A stretch of 64,000 nucleotides of DNA from Natrinema amylolyticus_A (lineage in GTDB: Archaea > Halobacteriota > Halobacteria > Halobacteriales > Natrialbaceae): the NCBI RefSeq assembly GCF_042678045.1, contig NZ_JBHUDI010000006.1, positions 62,001-126,000 on the forward strand, read 5' to 3'. The position numbers were made by a program, and so were the translations under genes. The notes beneath the pieces are model-generated. The model was not told the origin of the DNA, ran no database searches, and worked only from the letters and a program-made list of their open reading frames with translations. The number at the start of each line of letters is the position of its first letter. The first letter of the stretch is position 1. This document shows, piece by piece, positions 41,447-49,568 of the stretch.

Positions 41447-41583
41447 TGTTCGCGTACGTTCGGTGAAAATTATTTGTTTGATCGAGACAGTCTGTTACTA
41501 CTGCTGGTTTGTGGGCGACCGGTCGGCAGTCGGCGACCGACGGGACCGTAATCCCCTTGCTCGACGGGCACACAGAGTCGTCT

Positions 41584-42861
41584 ATGGACCGACCGGATCG
41601 TGGGATCTCGCGTCGCGCGTTCGTCCGCAGCGCCGTCGCCATCGGCGGTGCGAGCGCACTTTCCGCCTGCCTCCAGCGCGAGGCGACCGAGGACGTGCCA
41701 CAGGCCACCCTGGCACCCGACGAGCTCCCCGATCGCCAGCACGCCTGGAACGAGTTTCTCGCGACCGACGACCACGGCAACGACCTGCCTCCCGAACACC
41801 ACCTCCTGCTCGGCCTCGAGTACGTCGGGGACGGCCCCGCCGACGCTACCGACGAACGCGAGCAACTCGAGGCTGCGTTCCGAACCCTCGAGCGAGCGTA
41901 CAAACGTGGCAACGATGGCCTGGCGTTCACGATGGCCTACGGGCCGGCATACTTCGACCGGTTCGACGATGAGCTCACAGGCGTCGATCTCCCAGAGCCA
42001 ACGCCACTGACGCCGCTCGAGGATCCACAGCTCGACGAGTACGACGCGTTGCTCCATCTGGCCAGCGACTACGGCCACGTCACGCTGAGCGTCGAGGAGG
42101 CACTGAAAGGCGAACTCGAGGAACTCAACGGGATCGACGTCGAGGGAACGTTCGACGGCGTCTTCGAGGTAGCCGATCGTCGGACGGGATTCATCGGTCG
42201 CGGGCTGCCGGCGGACAACCAGTCCGGCGTCGCCGGCATCCCCGACGACGAGCCCGTCCCGGAGGACGCCCCCATGTTCATGGGGTTCAAATCGGGGTTC
42301 AAGAAGACACAGGCGAGCGAAGACCGCGTGACGATTCAGGACGGCCCGTTCGCCGGCGGCACAACGCTTCACCTCTCGAAGCTCCAGTTACACCTCAACC
42401 AGTGGTACAGCCAGGACAGCCGCGGCCAGCGCGTCGCCAAGATGTTCTCGCCGAGCCACGCCGCGGACGACCTCGTCGAGGGAGCCGGGCACAACCTCGG
42501 CGACTCGAGTCACGTGACCGAGGTCGGTGAGGACGCAGCCGACGACGCTCGAAACGTGGGGACGGTCGGCCATGCCCAGAAGACTGCTCGCGCCCGCGAA
42601 GAGGGCGAGCCGATCATCCTCCGGCGGGACTTCGACTCGACTGACGACGACCGGGCGGCCACACACTTCCTCTCCTTGCAGCGCTCGATCGACAACTTCG
42701 TGAAGACCCGCGAGGCGATGACCGGAACCGACCTCAACGAGGGCTCTGTCGGCGCGCGAACCAACAACGGCATCCTCCAGTATCTCACCGTTCGCAGTCG
42801 AGCGAACTACCTCGTCCCGCCGCGACCGCTCCGCACCCTGCCTGCCCCGAATCCGACGTGA
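41584..42861 (+). CDS. Tat-exported DyP-like heme peroxidase, motif altered
   Basis: A 425-residue protein. The N-terminus SRRAFVRSAVAIGGASALSAC is a twin-arginine signal with a lipobox-like LSAC, so export and lipid anchoring are likely. The body follows the dye-decolorising-peroxidase (EfeB) layout: a ferredoxin-like N-half, then MGFKSGFKKTQ, GGTTLHLSKLQLHLNQWY, GHAQKTARAR with the proximal-heme His, and IILRRDFDS with the distal Arg. The family's GxxDG motif reads GFKSG, with Ser237 replacing the distal Asp. It may thus be a heme-binding or chelatase-like protein rather than a normal peroxidase. Confidence 0.7.
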   Translation: MDRPDRGISRRAFVRSAVAIGGASALSACLQREATEDVPQATLAPDELPDRQHAWNEFLATDDHGNDLPPEHHLLLGLEYVGDGPADATDEREQLEAAFRTLERAYKRGNDGLAFTMAYGPAYFDRFDDELTGVDLPEPTPLTPLEDPQLDEYDALLHLASDYGHVTLSVEEALKGELEELNGIDVEGTFDGVFEVADRRTGFIGRGLPADNQSGVAGIPDDEPVPEDAPMFMGFKSGFKKTQASEDRVTIQDGPFAGGTTLHLSKLQLHLNQWYSQDSRGQRVAKMFSPSHAADDLVEGAGHNLGDSSHVTEVGEDAADDARNVGTVGHAQKTARAREEGEPIILRRDFDSTDDDRAATHFLSLQRSIDNFVKTREAMTGTDLNEGSVGARTNNGILQYLTVRSRANYLVPPRPLRTLPAPNPT

Positions 42862-42928
42862 CGAGCGTCGTGGGTTCCACGTTCTCGACTGCGACTTTCG
42901 CAGAGATCGCTGATCGCCCGCGAGCGAC

Positions 42929-43366
42929 TCAGCTCGAGCCGGTCGGCATGTGCGTTCGGTCGGCGTTCGCTGCGAGGTCGTCGAACAGCGCCGCGGCGTC
43001 GTCGGAAAGCGGATAGGCGTCGTGGTAGGGGTCGATCTCGCGGTCGGTACCCGTAACAGACTGAATGGCGTCGGCGACCCGCTCGTAGCTTTCGTCGACG
43101 ATGTCCTGGACGAGGACGGGCATGCCCGCCCGCTCGCAGAGTTCGGTCGCAGCGGCTCGACCTGCCCAGACCGTCTCGGTCTCGCTATCGACGAAAAACA
43201 GCGCGAAGGGGGCCTCGTCGAACTGGGCCGTGAGGAAGTCCTGTGCGGCCGGGTCGTCCCAGGGAACGACGCCGACGCCCTCGAGCTGGCGCATCGCGGT
43301 CGAGGCGGCCGAACAGAACGGGCAGTCGCCATCGTAGATCAAGATCCCGGTAAACTGTGACGTCAT
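42929..43366 (-). CDS. DCC-family thiol-disulfide oxidoreductase (DUF393)
   Basis: A 145-residue protein with the family signature GILIYDGDCPFCSAASTAM: a D-x-D-C-x-x-C motif at the N-terminus of a thioredoxin-like fold. RPFALFF-type middle (EAPFALFFVDSETETVWAG) and a C-terminal helix complete the domain. The family is predicted to be a thiol-disulfide reductase; partners are unknown. The 3' half is acidic. It is followed on the same strand, upstream, by a [2Fe-2S] ferredoxin gene, suggesting a small redox cluster. Confidence 0.85.
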   Translation of the reverse strand: MTSQFTGILIYDGDCPFCSAASTAMRQLEGVGVVPWDDPAAQDFLTAQFDEAPFALFFVDSETETVWAGRAAATELCERAGMPVLVQDIVDESYERVADAIQSVTGTDREIDPYHDAYPLSDDAAALFDDLAANADRTHMPTGSS

Positions 43367-43441
43367 GGTGGCCCGTACATCGTATGGGGGTGAAAACGTT
43401 CGGTGCGCAAGACTGGATACGTCGTGTGCAGGTGGGTCACA

Positions 43442-43813
43442 TCAGAGCTTCGACCGGCCCGGCGGCCGATCGTGGTCGGCGCGGTGCTGGAGCATCTCGC
43501 CGTACTGTTCGACCTCGAGGACACAATCGGAACGGGGGCGTGCAACACAGGTGAGGACGTATCCCGCCGCCTCGTCTTCGGGATAGTACCGCTTGGCCTG
43601 GCTGTGGTCGACCTCGCCGGAGATGAGTTTCGCGCCGCAGGTGATACACCAGCCCTGCTGGCAGTCCGCGGAGAGCCAGATATCGGCCGATCGGGCCGCC
43701 TCGAGGATCGATTCGTCCGCCCGGACCTCGATCGTTCGGGATTCGCCAGCGGCGTCCAGATCGGCGTCTGCTGGCACGCGAAGTTCGACGTCCCACGTCG
43801 TGGGGGCTGTCAC
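43442..43813 (-). CDS. [2Fe-2S] plant-type ferredoxin-like protein
   Basis: A 123-residue ferredoxin. The cluster ligands are CQQGWCITCGAKL (C-x4-C-x2-C) with the fourth Cys in YVLTCVARP, as in plant/halobacterial ferredoxins. GTG 43813 (VTAPTTWDVELRV) is taken as the start because upstream in-frame residues are Arg-rich and unlike coding sequence. It is shorter than the 129-residue halobacterial electron-transfer ferredoxin and lacks its acidic N-terminal insertion, so it may serve a specific oxygenase or reductase. Confidence 0.85.
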   Translation of the reverse strand: MTAPTTWDVELRVPADADLDAAGESRTIEVRADESILEAARSADIWLSADCQQGWCITCGAKLISGEVDHSQAKRYYPEDEAAGYVLTCVARPRSDCVLEVEQYGEMLQHRADHDRPPGRSKL

Positions 43814-43983
43814 GGAGAGAGATACGGCTGGCCGGGAAAAAGGCCTGCGGTCGGCAGCCTGCAAGCACCAGTTTCGCCGCAATCGACCGATTCGGTGCCG
43901 CGTCGATCGCTCGCTCGACCGGAGACGAATCGGCCGGAACGCGCTGGGGCGGCCTATTTCCGCCGCGTCGGTGTCCGTTCATC

Positions 43984-44790
43984 ATGACGAACATCGCCAT
44001 CACCGGTGCGGCGGGGAACGTTGGGCGGGCGATCGTCGACGCGTTCCCGGCCGAGGACCACGAACTGACGCTCTTTTCCCACAGCGAGACCGACGACCTC
44101 GAGACGACACCCCTCGAGATCACGGACCCAGCGCAGTTTAGCGACGCGCTCGAGGGCCAGGACGTGGTGATTCACCTCGCGGCTATCGCCTCGCCGCGGG
44201 CCGAGTGGGACGAGCTGCGCGGGCCGAATATCGACGGGCTCTACAACGCCTTCGAGGCCGCGCTCGAGAACGATCTCGAACGGGTCGTCTTCGCGAGTTC
44301 GAACCACGCAGTCAACATGCGAAACACCGTCTCACCGATCCGCCCGGAGTCGACGGTCGGCACGCCCGAGATCGTCCGCCCGGATGGGGCGACTGATCCG
44401 GACACCTACTACGGCGTCACGAAGGTCTTCGGCGAGGCGATGGGGTCGTACTATGCGAAACGGCATGGACTCGACGTCGTCAATCTCCGGATCGGCTGGC
44501 TTCTCACCCGCGACGAACTCCGCGAGGAGTGCCAGGACCGGGATGGGGCCGGCGAGCGCTATGCCCGCGCGATGTGGATCAGCCCCGGCGACTGTCGGCG
44601 GTTACTCAACGCGGCCGCGACGGCGACGCTCGAGACGTCGCCGCTGGTCGCCCACGGAATCTCCGACAACGCCGAGCGGTTCCTCTCGCTGTCCGAGACC
44701 ATGCAGGCGCTCGGGTACCGGCCCACAGACGACGCCGAAGCGGTGCTCAACGACGAGTCGGACGACCGGGACGGGCTCGAGTCGCTCTGA
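43984..44790 (+). CDS. NAD-dependent epimerase/dehydratase-family protein (Azf/uronate dehydrogenase-like)
   Basis: A 268-residue extended SDR. The Rossmann start is ITGAAGNVGRAIVDAF, the catalytic YGVTKVFGEAMG gives Tyr-x3-Lys, and NIDGLYNAFEAALENDLERVVFASSNHAV is typical. Conserved blocks RIGWL, RAMWISPGDC and HGISDNAERF match the subgroup containing haloarchaeal NAD-dependent glucose-6-phosphate dehydrogenase (Azf) and bacterial uronate dehydrogenases. These oxidise sugar C1. Which sugar is used here cannot be decided without a tree. Confidence 0.82.
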   Translation: MTNIAITGAAGNVGRAIVDAFPAEDHELTLFSHSETDDLETTPLEITDPAQFSDALEGQDVVIHLAAIASPRAEWDELRGPNIDGLYNAFEAALENDLERVVFASSNHAVNMRNTVSPIRPESTVGTPEIVRPDGATDPDTYYGVTKVFGEAMGSYYAKRHGLDVVNLRIGWLLTRDELREECQDRDGAGERYARAMWISPGDCRRLLNAAATATLETSPLVAHGISDNAERFLSLSETMQALGYRPTDDAEAVLNDESDDRDGLESL

Positions 44791-44882
44791 GCGGCGCGAC
44801 GGTGGACCACGAGACTCTCGAGAACGCCGATGCGAACCCGGGAATCGAAAGACCGAACACCGACACGTTCGTACAATCGCAT

Positions 44883-45221
44883 ATGTCAGTCAAGGTGTCC
44901 GAGTCGACGGGGTACGGGCCCAACACCCAGATGTCCCTGTTCGGCTATCTCATGGCTGCGATACTCGTGATCGTCTTGCTTCCGGTGATTCCGGTGTTGA
45001 TCCCCGTCTGGATCCTCTGGAAGGTGTTCGTCTCCGAGGAGGAACTCGAACACAGCTTCGAGGACTGGCGGCGCGACACCGGCAGAACCGGTGCCGACCG
45101 TGACGACGCCGCCGACTCGGAACCTGTAGACGCCGACGCGGAAGCCGCCGAGGCCGACGACGCGGAGTCCGACGATTCCGAGTCCGAAGATGCCGCCGAA
45201 CGGACGGCCGCGGAGTCCTAA
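44883..45221 (+). CDS. Small haloarchaeal membrane protein with acidic tail
   Basis: A 112-residue protein. One or two hydrophobic segments lie at residues ~18-48 (LFGYLMAAILVIVLLPVIPVLIPVWILWKVF). A cytoplasmic amphipathic stretch SEEELEHSFEDWRRDTGR and a very acidic Asp/Glu/Ala/Ser tail follow. It looks like a haloarchaeal family of unknown function (DUF7535-like). ATG 44883 follows an A/T-containing stretch; longer in-frame extensions lie antisense to other sequence and are not supported. Confidence 0.65.
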   Translation: MSVKVSESTGYGPNTQMSLFGYLMAAILVIVLLPVIPVLIPVWILWKVFVSEEELEHSFEDWRRDTGRTGADRDDAADSEPVDADAEAAEADDAESDDSESEDAAERTAAES

Positions 45222-45260
45222 CGCCGCCGGTTTCGCTTTCTACGTGAAAACAACCCTTCG

Positions 45261-46271
45261 CTAGTCGTCGGCACTGGCGGCCGCGACGAGGGCCGACGGC
45301 GGCTCGCCGGGCAGCGCGTCGCGGTCGTGTGGGGCCTCGAAGTCCAGGTCGGGACCGCGAGCGACGATCCGGTGGGGATTCACGCCGGGATGAGTCGTAT
45401 AGTAGTGTTCCTTGATGTGGTCCATGTTCACGGTTTCAGCGACACCGGAGGTCTGATAGAGATCGCGCAGGTACGGCCAGAGGTTGTCGTACTCACGAAT
45501 ATATTGGACGTTACACATGAAGTGGGTGTGGTAGACGTTATCGAACCGGACGAGCGTGGTGAACATCGCGATGTCGGCTTCAGTGAGCCGATCGCCCGCG
45601 AGATAGCGCTGGTCTGCGAGCACCTCGTCCCAGTGATCGAGCGCCACGAAGAGGTCGTCGACCGCCTCGTCGTACGGCTCCTGCCTCGTCGCGAAGCCAG
45701 CCCGATAGACGCCGTTGTTGATCGGCTCGTAGATTTCGTCGACGATCCGGTCGACCTCGTCGCGGTACCCCTCGGGATAGAGATCGACATCTCGCTCAGC
45801 GTACTCGTCGAACTCGGCATCGAGCATCCGCATGATCTCTTCGGACTCGTTGTTGACGATAGTATCCTCCTCGGTGTCCCAGAGGACCGGCACCGTCACA
45901 CGGCAGGTCGCGTCCGGATCCGCGCGGACGTAGAGTTCGCGCAGATAGTCCGCGTCGTGAACGTGATCGCGGGTACAACCATCCTTGTCGGGCGTGAACT
46001 GCCAGCCGTCCTCGTCGCGATACGGGTCGACAACCGAGACCGAAATCGCGTCCTCGAGGCCCAAAAGCGCCCGCATCACCAGCGTCCGGTGTGCCCACGG
46101 ACAGGCATACGAGACGTAGAGATGATACCGGCCCGCCTCAGGTTGAAAGCGGGCGTCGGGATCGTCGCGGATTTCGTCTCGAAACGGCGTCTCCTGTCGC
46201 TCGAACGATCCGTCCTCGGTGGTCGCCTCGTACGCGTCGGTGCGCCACTCCCCGTCGACGAGCATGTTCAT
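45261..46271 (-). CDS. Glutathionyl-hydroquinone reductase-type (Xi-class) GST
   Basis: A 336-residue Xi-class glutathione-transferase-like protein (ECM4/YqjG). The N-terminal thioredoxin domain contains YVSYACPWAHRTLVMRALLGLE with the catalytic Cys of CPWAHR. The helical C-domain has YEPINNGVYRAGFATRQEPYDEAV and AGDRLTEADIAMFTTLVRFD. Bacterial members reduce glutathionyl-hydroquinones. Haloarchaea make gamma-glutamylcysteine rather than glutathione, so the physiological thiol is probably different. ATG 46271 (MNMLVDGEW) matches the family start. Confidence 0.9.
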   Translation of the reverse strand: MNMLVDGEWRTDAYEATTEDGSFERQETPFRDEIRDDPDARFQPEAGRYHLYVSYACPWAHRTLVMRALLGLEDAISVSVVDPYRDEDGWQFTPDKDGCTRDHVHDADYLRELYVRADPDATCRVTVPVLWDTEEDTIVNNESEEIMRMLDAEFDEYAERDVDLYPEGYRDEVDRIVDEIYEPINNGVYRAGFATRQEPYDEAVDDLFVALDHWDEVLADQRYLAGDRLTEADIAMFTTLVRFDNVYHTHFMCNVQYIREYDNLWPYLRDLYQTSGVAETVNMDHIKEHYYTTHPGVNPHRIVARGPDLDFEAPHDRDALPGEPPSALVAAASADD

Positions 46272-46362
46272 ATGTCGTTTCGGGGCGCGAGCGGCAAGTA
46301 CCCTCGCTAACACCCACGTCACCGGGTTCGGTGGTCGTCACGGCCGCCCGTCGATCGGCGTC

Positions 46363-47352
46363 TCAGAGTGCCACGCTTGCGACCCAGTACCCGCCCCCGA
46401 GTGCGACGAGGGCGACGCCCTCGAGGCGGGTCAGCTGCCGGCCGGTCGCGAGCACGACCGTCGCGAACGCAGTCAGCACACAGAGCCACGCGATCCCGAG
46501 GAAGACGGCGGGGTCGACCGCTGTCGGCTGGACGACAGCGACGAGCCCCAGAACGCCGAGGGCGTTGAAGACGTTCGAGCCGACGACGTTGCCCGCGGCG
46601 ATGCCGACATCGCCACGGCGGACGGCGACGACAGAGGTGACGAGTTCCGGCAGCGAGGTCCCGGTCGCGACGATCGTCGCGCCGACTACCCATTCGGAGA
46701 TACCCACGGCCAGTGCCAGGCCGACCGCCGACTCGATCAGCACGCGCCCGCCGCCAATGACGAGGAACAGCCCCGCGAGGGCGCGACCGGCCTCGAGTAC
46801 CGGCCGAATATCGCGCGGATCGCCCTCATCTGGAGCGAGCGGCGGTGGCGTCGCTCCTCCATCGGTCGGTTCGGGTCGGCTACCGCCGGCCCGGGTTCCG
46901 GCCCGAATCGCGACGCCGAGCACGCCGAGGTAGCCGCCCAGCAGCGCGAGGAGGACCACTCCCTCGAGTCGCGAAACGGCCCCGTTCAGGAGGACGAGAG
47001 CGGCGACTGCCGTCGCGGCTGCCATTGCGAGCGCGTCTCGGCGGACCAGCGTCTCGGTGACCCGAAACGGCGAGAGGATGCCGACGAGACCGAGGATCAC
47101 GCCGAGATTGAACAGGTTCGAGCCGACGACGTTGCCGATCGAGACGTCGCCCTGGCCCGCGAACGCCGCCTCGAGCGAGACGGCGAACTCCGGTGCGGAG
47201 GTGCCGAAGGCGACGACGGTGAGGCCGATGACGAGCGCGGAGACACCGGCCGCACCGGCGAGCCTCGAGGCGCCGGTTACGAGGAGGCGTGCGCCGATCC
47301 ACAGGGCGAGGACGCCCACTACGAGCAGGACGACGTCGACGACGAGGACCAT
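46363..47352 (-). CDS. Calcium/sodium antiporter (CaCA family, YrbG type)
   Basis: A 329-residue membrane exchanger with about ten helices in two inverted halves. The alpha repeats are GLTVVAFGTSAPEFAVSLEAAF...GNVVGSNLFNLG and GATIVATGTSLPELVTSVVAV...GNVVGSNVFNALG, with Glu and Asn/Ser that coordinate Ca2+ and Na+. A polar loop of about 40 residues (GTRAGGSRPEPTDGG...) links the halves. It expels Ca2+ in exchange for Na+. ATG 47352 is set by the first helix. Confidence 0.93.
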   Translation of the reverse strand: MVLVVDVVLLVVGVLALWIGARLLVTGASRLAGAAGVSALVIGLTVVAFGTSAPEFAVSLEAAFAGQGDVSIGNVVGSNLFNLGVILGLVGILSPFRVTETLVRRDALAMAAATAVAALVLLNGAVSRLEGVVLLALLGGYLGVLGVAIRAGTRAGGSRPEPTDGGATPPPLAPDEGDPRDIRPVLEAGRALAGLFLVIGGGRVLIESAVGLALAVGISEWVVGATIVATGTSLPELVTSVVAVRRGDVGIAAGNVVGSNVFNALGVLGLVAVVQPTAVDPAVFLGIAWLCVLTAFATVVLATGRQLTRLEGVALVALGGGYWVASVAL

Positions 47353-47455
47353 CGGTACTGGCGCTCTTCGGCGGACGCAGTGAAAAACATCGGGCACACA
47401 GGCCGGTCGACGCGAGCACAAGCGTTTAAGCGGTCCCCGTGAGCATGCGAGGTAT

Positions 47456-48505
47456 ATGGCAGACGACGGGGAGCGACACCGCCAGAGTCGGCTGTTCACG
47501 GACGACGACGGCGGGTTCGACGCCGACCGCGCACGCGAGGAATCCCTGCCGGTCGAGGATGGCGAGGTGGTCGACACCGACGAGTTAGCCGATCACCAGC
47601 GCTACGTCGAGGGGAGGGGGATCTACGACGAGCGCAATCGGGTCAACGACCTCACGGGCAAGGAGTGGAAGTACGCCACGAAATCCGTCATCGCGGAGAG
47701 CTACCCGCCCGACCTCCAGCACGAACTGCGAAGCGAACACGGCGGGCAGAAACCCCCGCGGCTCTGTGCGGAGCTGATCGGCCGGTTCAGCAAGGCCGGC
47801 GACACCGTCCTCGACCCCTTTGCCGGTGTTGGCGGTACCTTGCTGGGCGCGAGTCTCTGTGAACACGAGGGGACCGGCCGCCGAGAGGCGATCGGCTTCG
47901 AGCGTACCGAACGATGGGTCGAGATCTATCACGAGGTCGTCGAGCGCGAAAACGAGGGGCGACGCGCTCGCGGCGAACCGCCACTCGCTACGCAGGACAT
48001 GCGCCACGGCGACTGTGCCGACCTGATCGCCGATGTCGACGACGACTCGGTCGACCTCCTGTTGACCGACGTTCCCTACTGGCACATGGACGAACTCGAG
48101 CAGACGCGCAACGAGCGCCGGACTCGTGAGAGCAAGCTGGGGTCGTTCGACGGGGCGGATGAGGGCGATGTGCCCGCCGATGGGAGCGGAACCTGGGAAA
48201 CGAAGGACGACTGGCTCGCGGACATGGCCGAGAAGTTCGACCGGTTTACCGACGCCGTCGCGCCGGACGGTCACATCGTCGTCTTCATCGGCGACATGTA
48301 CCGCGAGCAGTCCTACGAGTTCCTCTCGGCGGAGCTCGCGCAGGCGATCGAGTCGACCGCGCCGCTGTCGCTCGCCGCGAACCTGATCTGGTACGACCCG
48401 AGCAAGGACCTCCACGTCTACGGCTATCCGTTTTCGTTCGTCCCCTCGATGGTCCACCAGAACGTGCTCGTCTTCCGTCTCGAGGACGCTACCGCGTCCG
48501 TCTGA
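47456..48505 (+). CDS. SAM-dependent DNA methyltransferase (N4/N6 amino type), orphan
   Basis: A 349-residue amino-methyltransferase. Order of motifs: a targeting motif X-like RSEHGGQKPPRLCAELI, motif I DTVLDPFAGVGGTLLGA, then motif IV LLLTDVPYWHM. Motif IV is normally (D/N/S)-P-P-(Y/F/W); here it is DVPYW. The N-terminal region ERNRVNDLTGKEWKYATKSV is strongly conserved-looking. No restriction gene is adjacent, so it is an orphan methylase, perhaps for DNA epigenetic marking. Haloarchaea have a widespread orphan CTAG methylase (Zim); whether this is it needs comparison. An RNA target is also possible. Confidence 0.75.
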   Translation: MADDGERHRQSRLFTDDDGGFDADRAREESLPVEDGEVVDTDELADHQRYVEGRGIYDERNRVNDLTGKEWKYATKSVIAESYPPDLQHELRSEHGGQKPPRLCAELIGRFSKAGDTVLDPFAGVGGTLLGASLCEHEGTGRREAIGFERTERWVEIYHEVVERENEGRRARGEPPLATQDMRHGDCADLIADVDDDSVDLLLTDVPYWHMDELEQTRNERRTRESKLGSFDGADEGDVPADGSGTWETKDDWLADMAEKFDRFTDAVAPDGHIVVFIGDMYREQSYEFLSAELAQAIESTAPLSLAANLIWYDPSKDLHVYGYPFSFVPSMVHQNVLVFRLEDATASV

Positions 48506-48577
48506 CTCCTGTCGGTCGATCGTCTGACGCGGTTTTATTATCCCACACGGTAACGAAACGAATAGGCGCGCTGGCGG

Positions 48578-48640
48578 CCTCCCCACCACACTCCCCCCAT
48601 CCGCTCGCCTGCGCGCCTGCTCCCGTTTCTCTTCCCTCCC
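48578..48640 (+). other. Pyrimidine-rich intergenic tract
   Basis: Between the convergent methyltransferase and trkA genes, about 63 bases are strongly skewed to C and T on the plus strand (for example CTCCCCCC and CCCGTTTCTCTTCCCTCCC). It could form unusual DNA structure or terminate the plus-strand transcript. No gene is seen in 48506-48716. Confidence 0.5.
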
Positions 48641-48716
48641 ATAACCATCCGGGACGAGTGTCAGAGGCGGGTTGGGCCACAGTGGCTCAAGCCATAGTGA
48701 CAGCTCTCGTCCGACC

Positions 48717-49379
48717 TCAAGCGGTGGCGGGCAACAGGACGGATCGAACCGCATCCACTCGGTCAGTCTCGGCGATGACCGCGACCTCGTCACCGACCGC
48801 GAGTTCCGTGCCCGGCAGTGGGATCGTCAGCGGTTCGCGTGCGCGGCCGTGGGCGTAGATCCGTGCGGATTCGGGCAACTCGAGTTCGCTCATCCGCTTG
48901 CCGACCGCCGGCGAGCCCTCTTTGATCTCGAGGACGGTCAACTGAAGGTTTGTGGCGAGGTCGGCGACGACGTTGAAGTCGCCGCCCAGCAGGGCGGTTT
49001 TCGCGCCCGCAGCCCCGAGTCGTTCGGGGTAGATGATCTCGTCGACCTCCGCAGCGTACTTCTCGTAGATGTCCTCGCGGTAGTCCGCGTCGATCCGCAG
49101 GACGGTCCGACAGCCGTGGTGGGTGCCAACCATACAGGCCGCGAAGTTGGCGTTGAGATCGGGCGTAAAGGCCCCGATCGCGTCGGCCGTCTCGATGCCC
49201 GCCTGTGTGAGGACATCCTCGTCGGATCCATCCCCGTGTACCGTCTCGATTTCGTCGTCGGAGACACGCTCGAGCCGGTCGATGTCGTTGTCGACGACGA
49301 CGACGTCGTGGCCCTCCTCGGCGAGGATCGTTGCCGTCCGTGAACCAACCCGACCGTACCCAACGATGACGAACCTCAT
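48717..49379 (-). CDS. trkA: TrkA-type potassium-uptake regulatory protein
   Basis: A 220-residue RCK protein. The NAD-binding N-domain is RFVIVGYGRVGSRTATILAEEGHDVVVVD and the C-domain (RCK_C) covers residues ~135-215, with LTVLEIKEGSPAVGKRMSEL. TrkA binds NAD(H) or ATP and gates TrkH-type K+ channels; haloarchaea accumulate molar K+ to balance salt. No TrkH gene is in the window. ATG 49379 is the Rossmann start. Confidence 0.88.
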   Translation of the reverse strand: MRFVIVGYGRVGSRTATILAEEGHDVVVVDNDIDRLERVSDDEIETVHGDGSDEDVLTQAGIETADAIGAFTPDLNANFAACMVGTHHGCRTVLRIDADYREDIYEKYAAEVDEIIYPERLGAAGAKTALLGGDFNVVADLATNLQLTVLEIKEGSPAVGKRMSELELPESARIYAHGRAREPLTIPLPGTELAVGDEVAVIAETDRVDAVRSVLLPATA

Positions 49380-49490
49380 GATACCACAGTACACCCTCCT
49401 GGGTCAAATACGTTCGTCCGCCGACCGCGGGCGGCCGCCCACCTACACACCCAATCCGATCGCCGACTCGTCAGCCTATCAATCAGGACG

Positions 49491-49508
49491 CATGAATGTT
49501 CTTTCATG
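49491..49508. promoter_or_regulatory. Palindrome CATGAA-N6-TTCATG upstream of the purine permease
   Basis: Perfect 6-base arms with a 6-base spacer, ending about 60 bases before ATG 49569 and upstream of a CTTAACTAA TATA-like box near 49529. It is well placed for a dimeric regulator of the permease gene. Confidence 0.5.
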
Positions 49509-49568
49509 ACATACCGTGCTGGACAAAAACGCTTAACTAACCAGTGTTGCTACGCTCGAGCATCCAAA

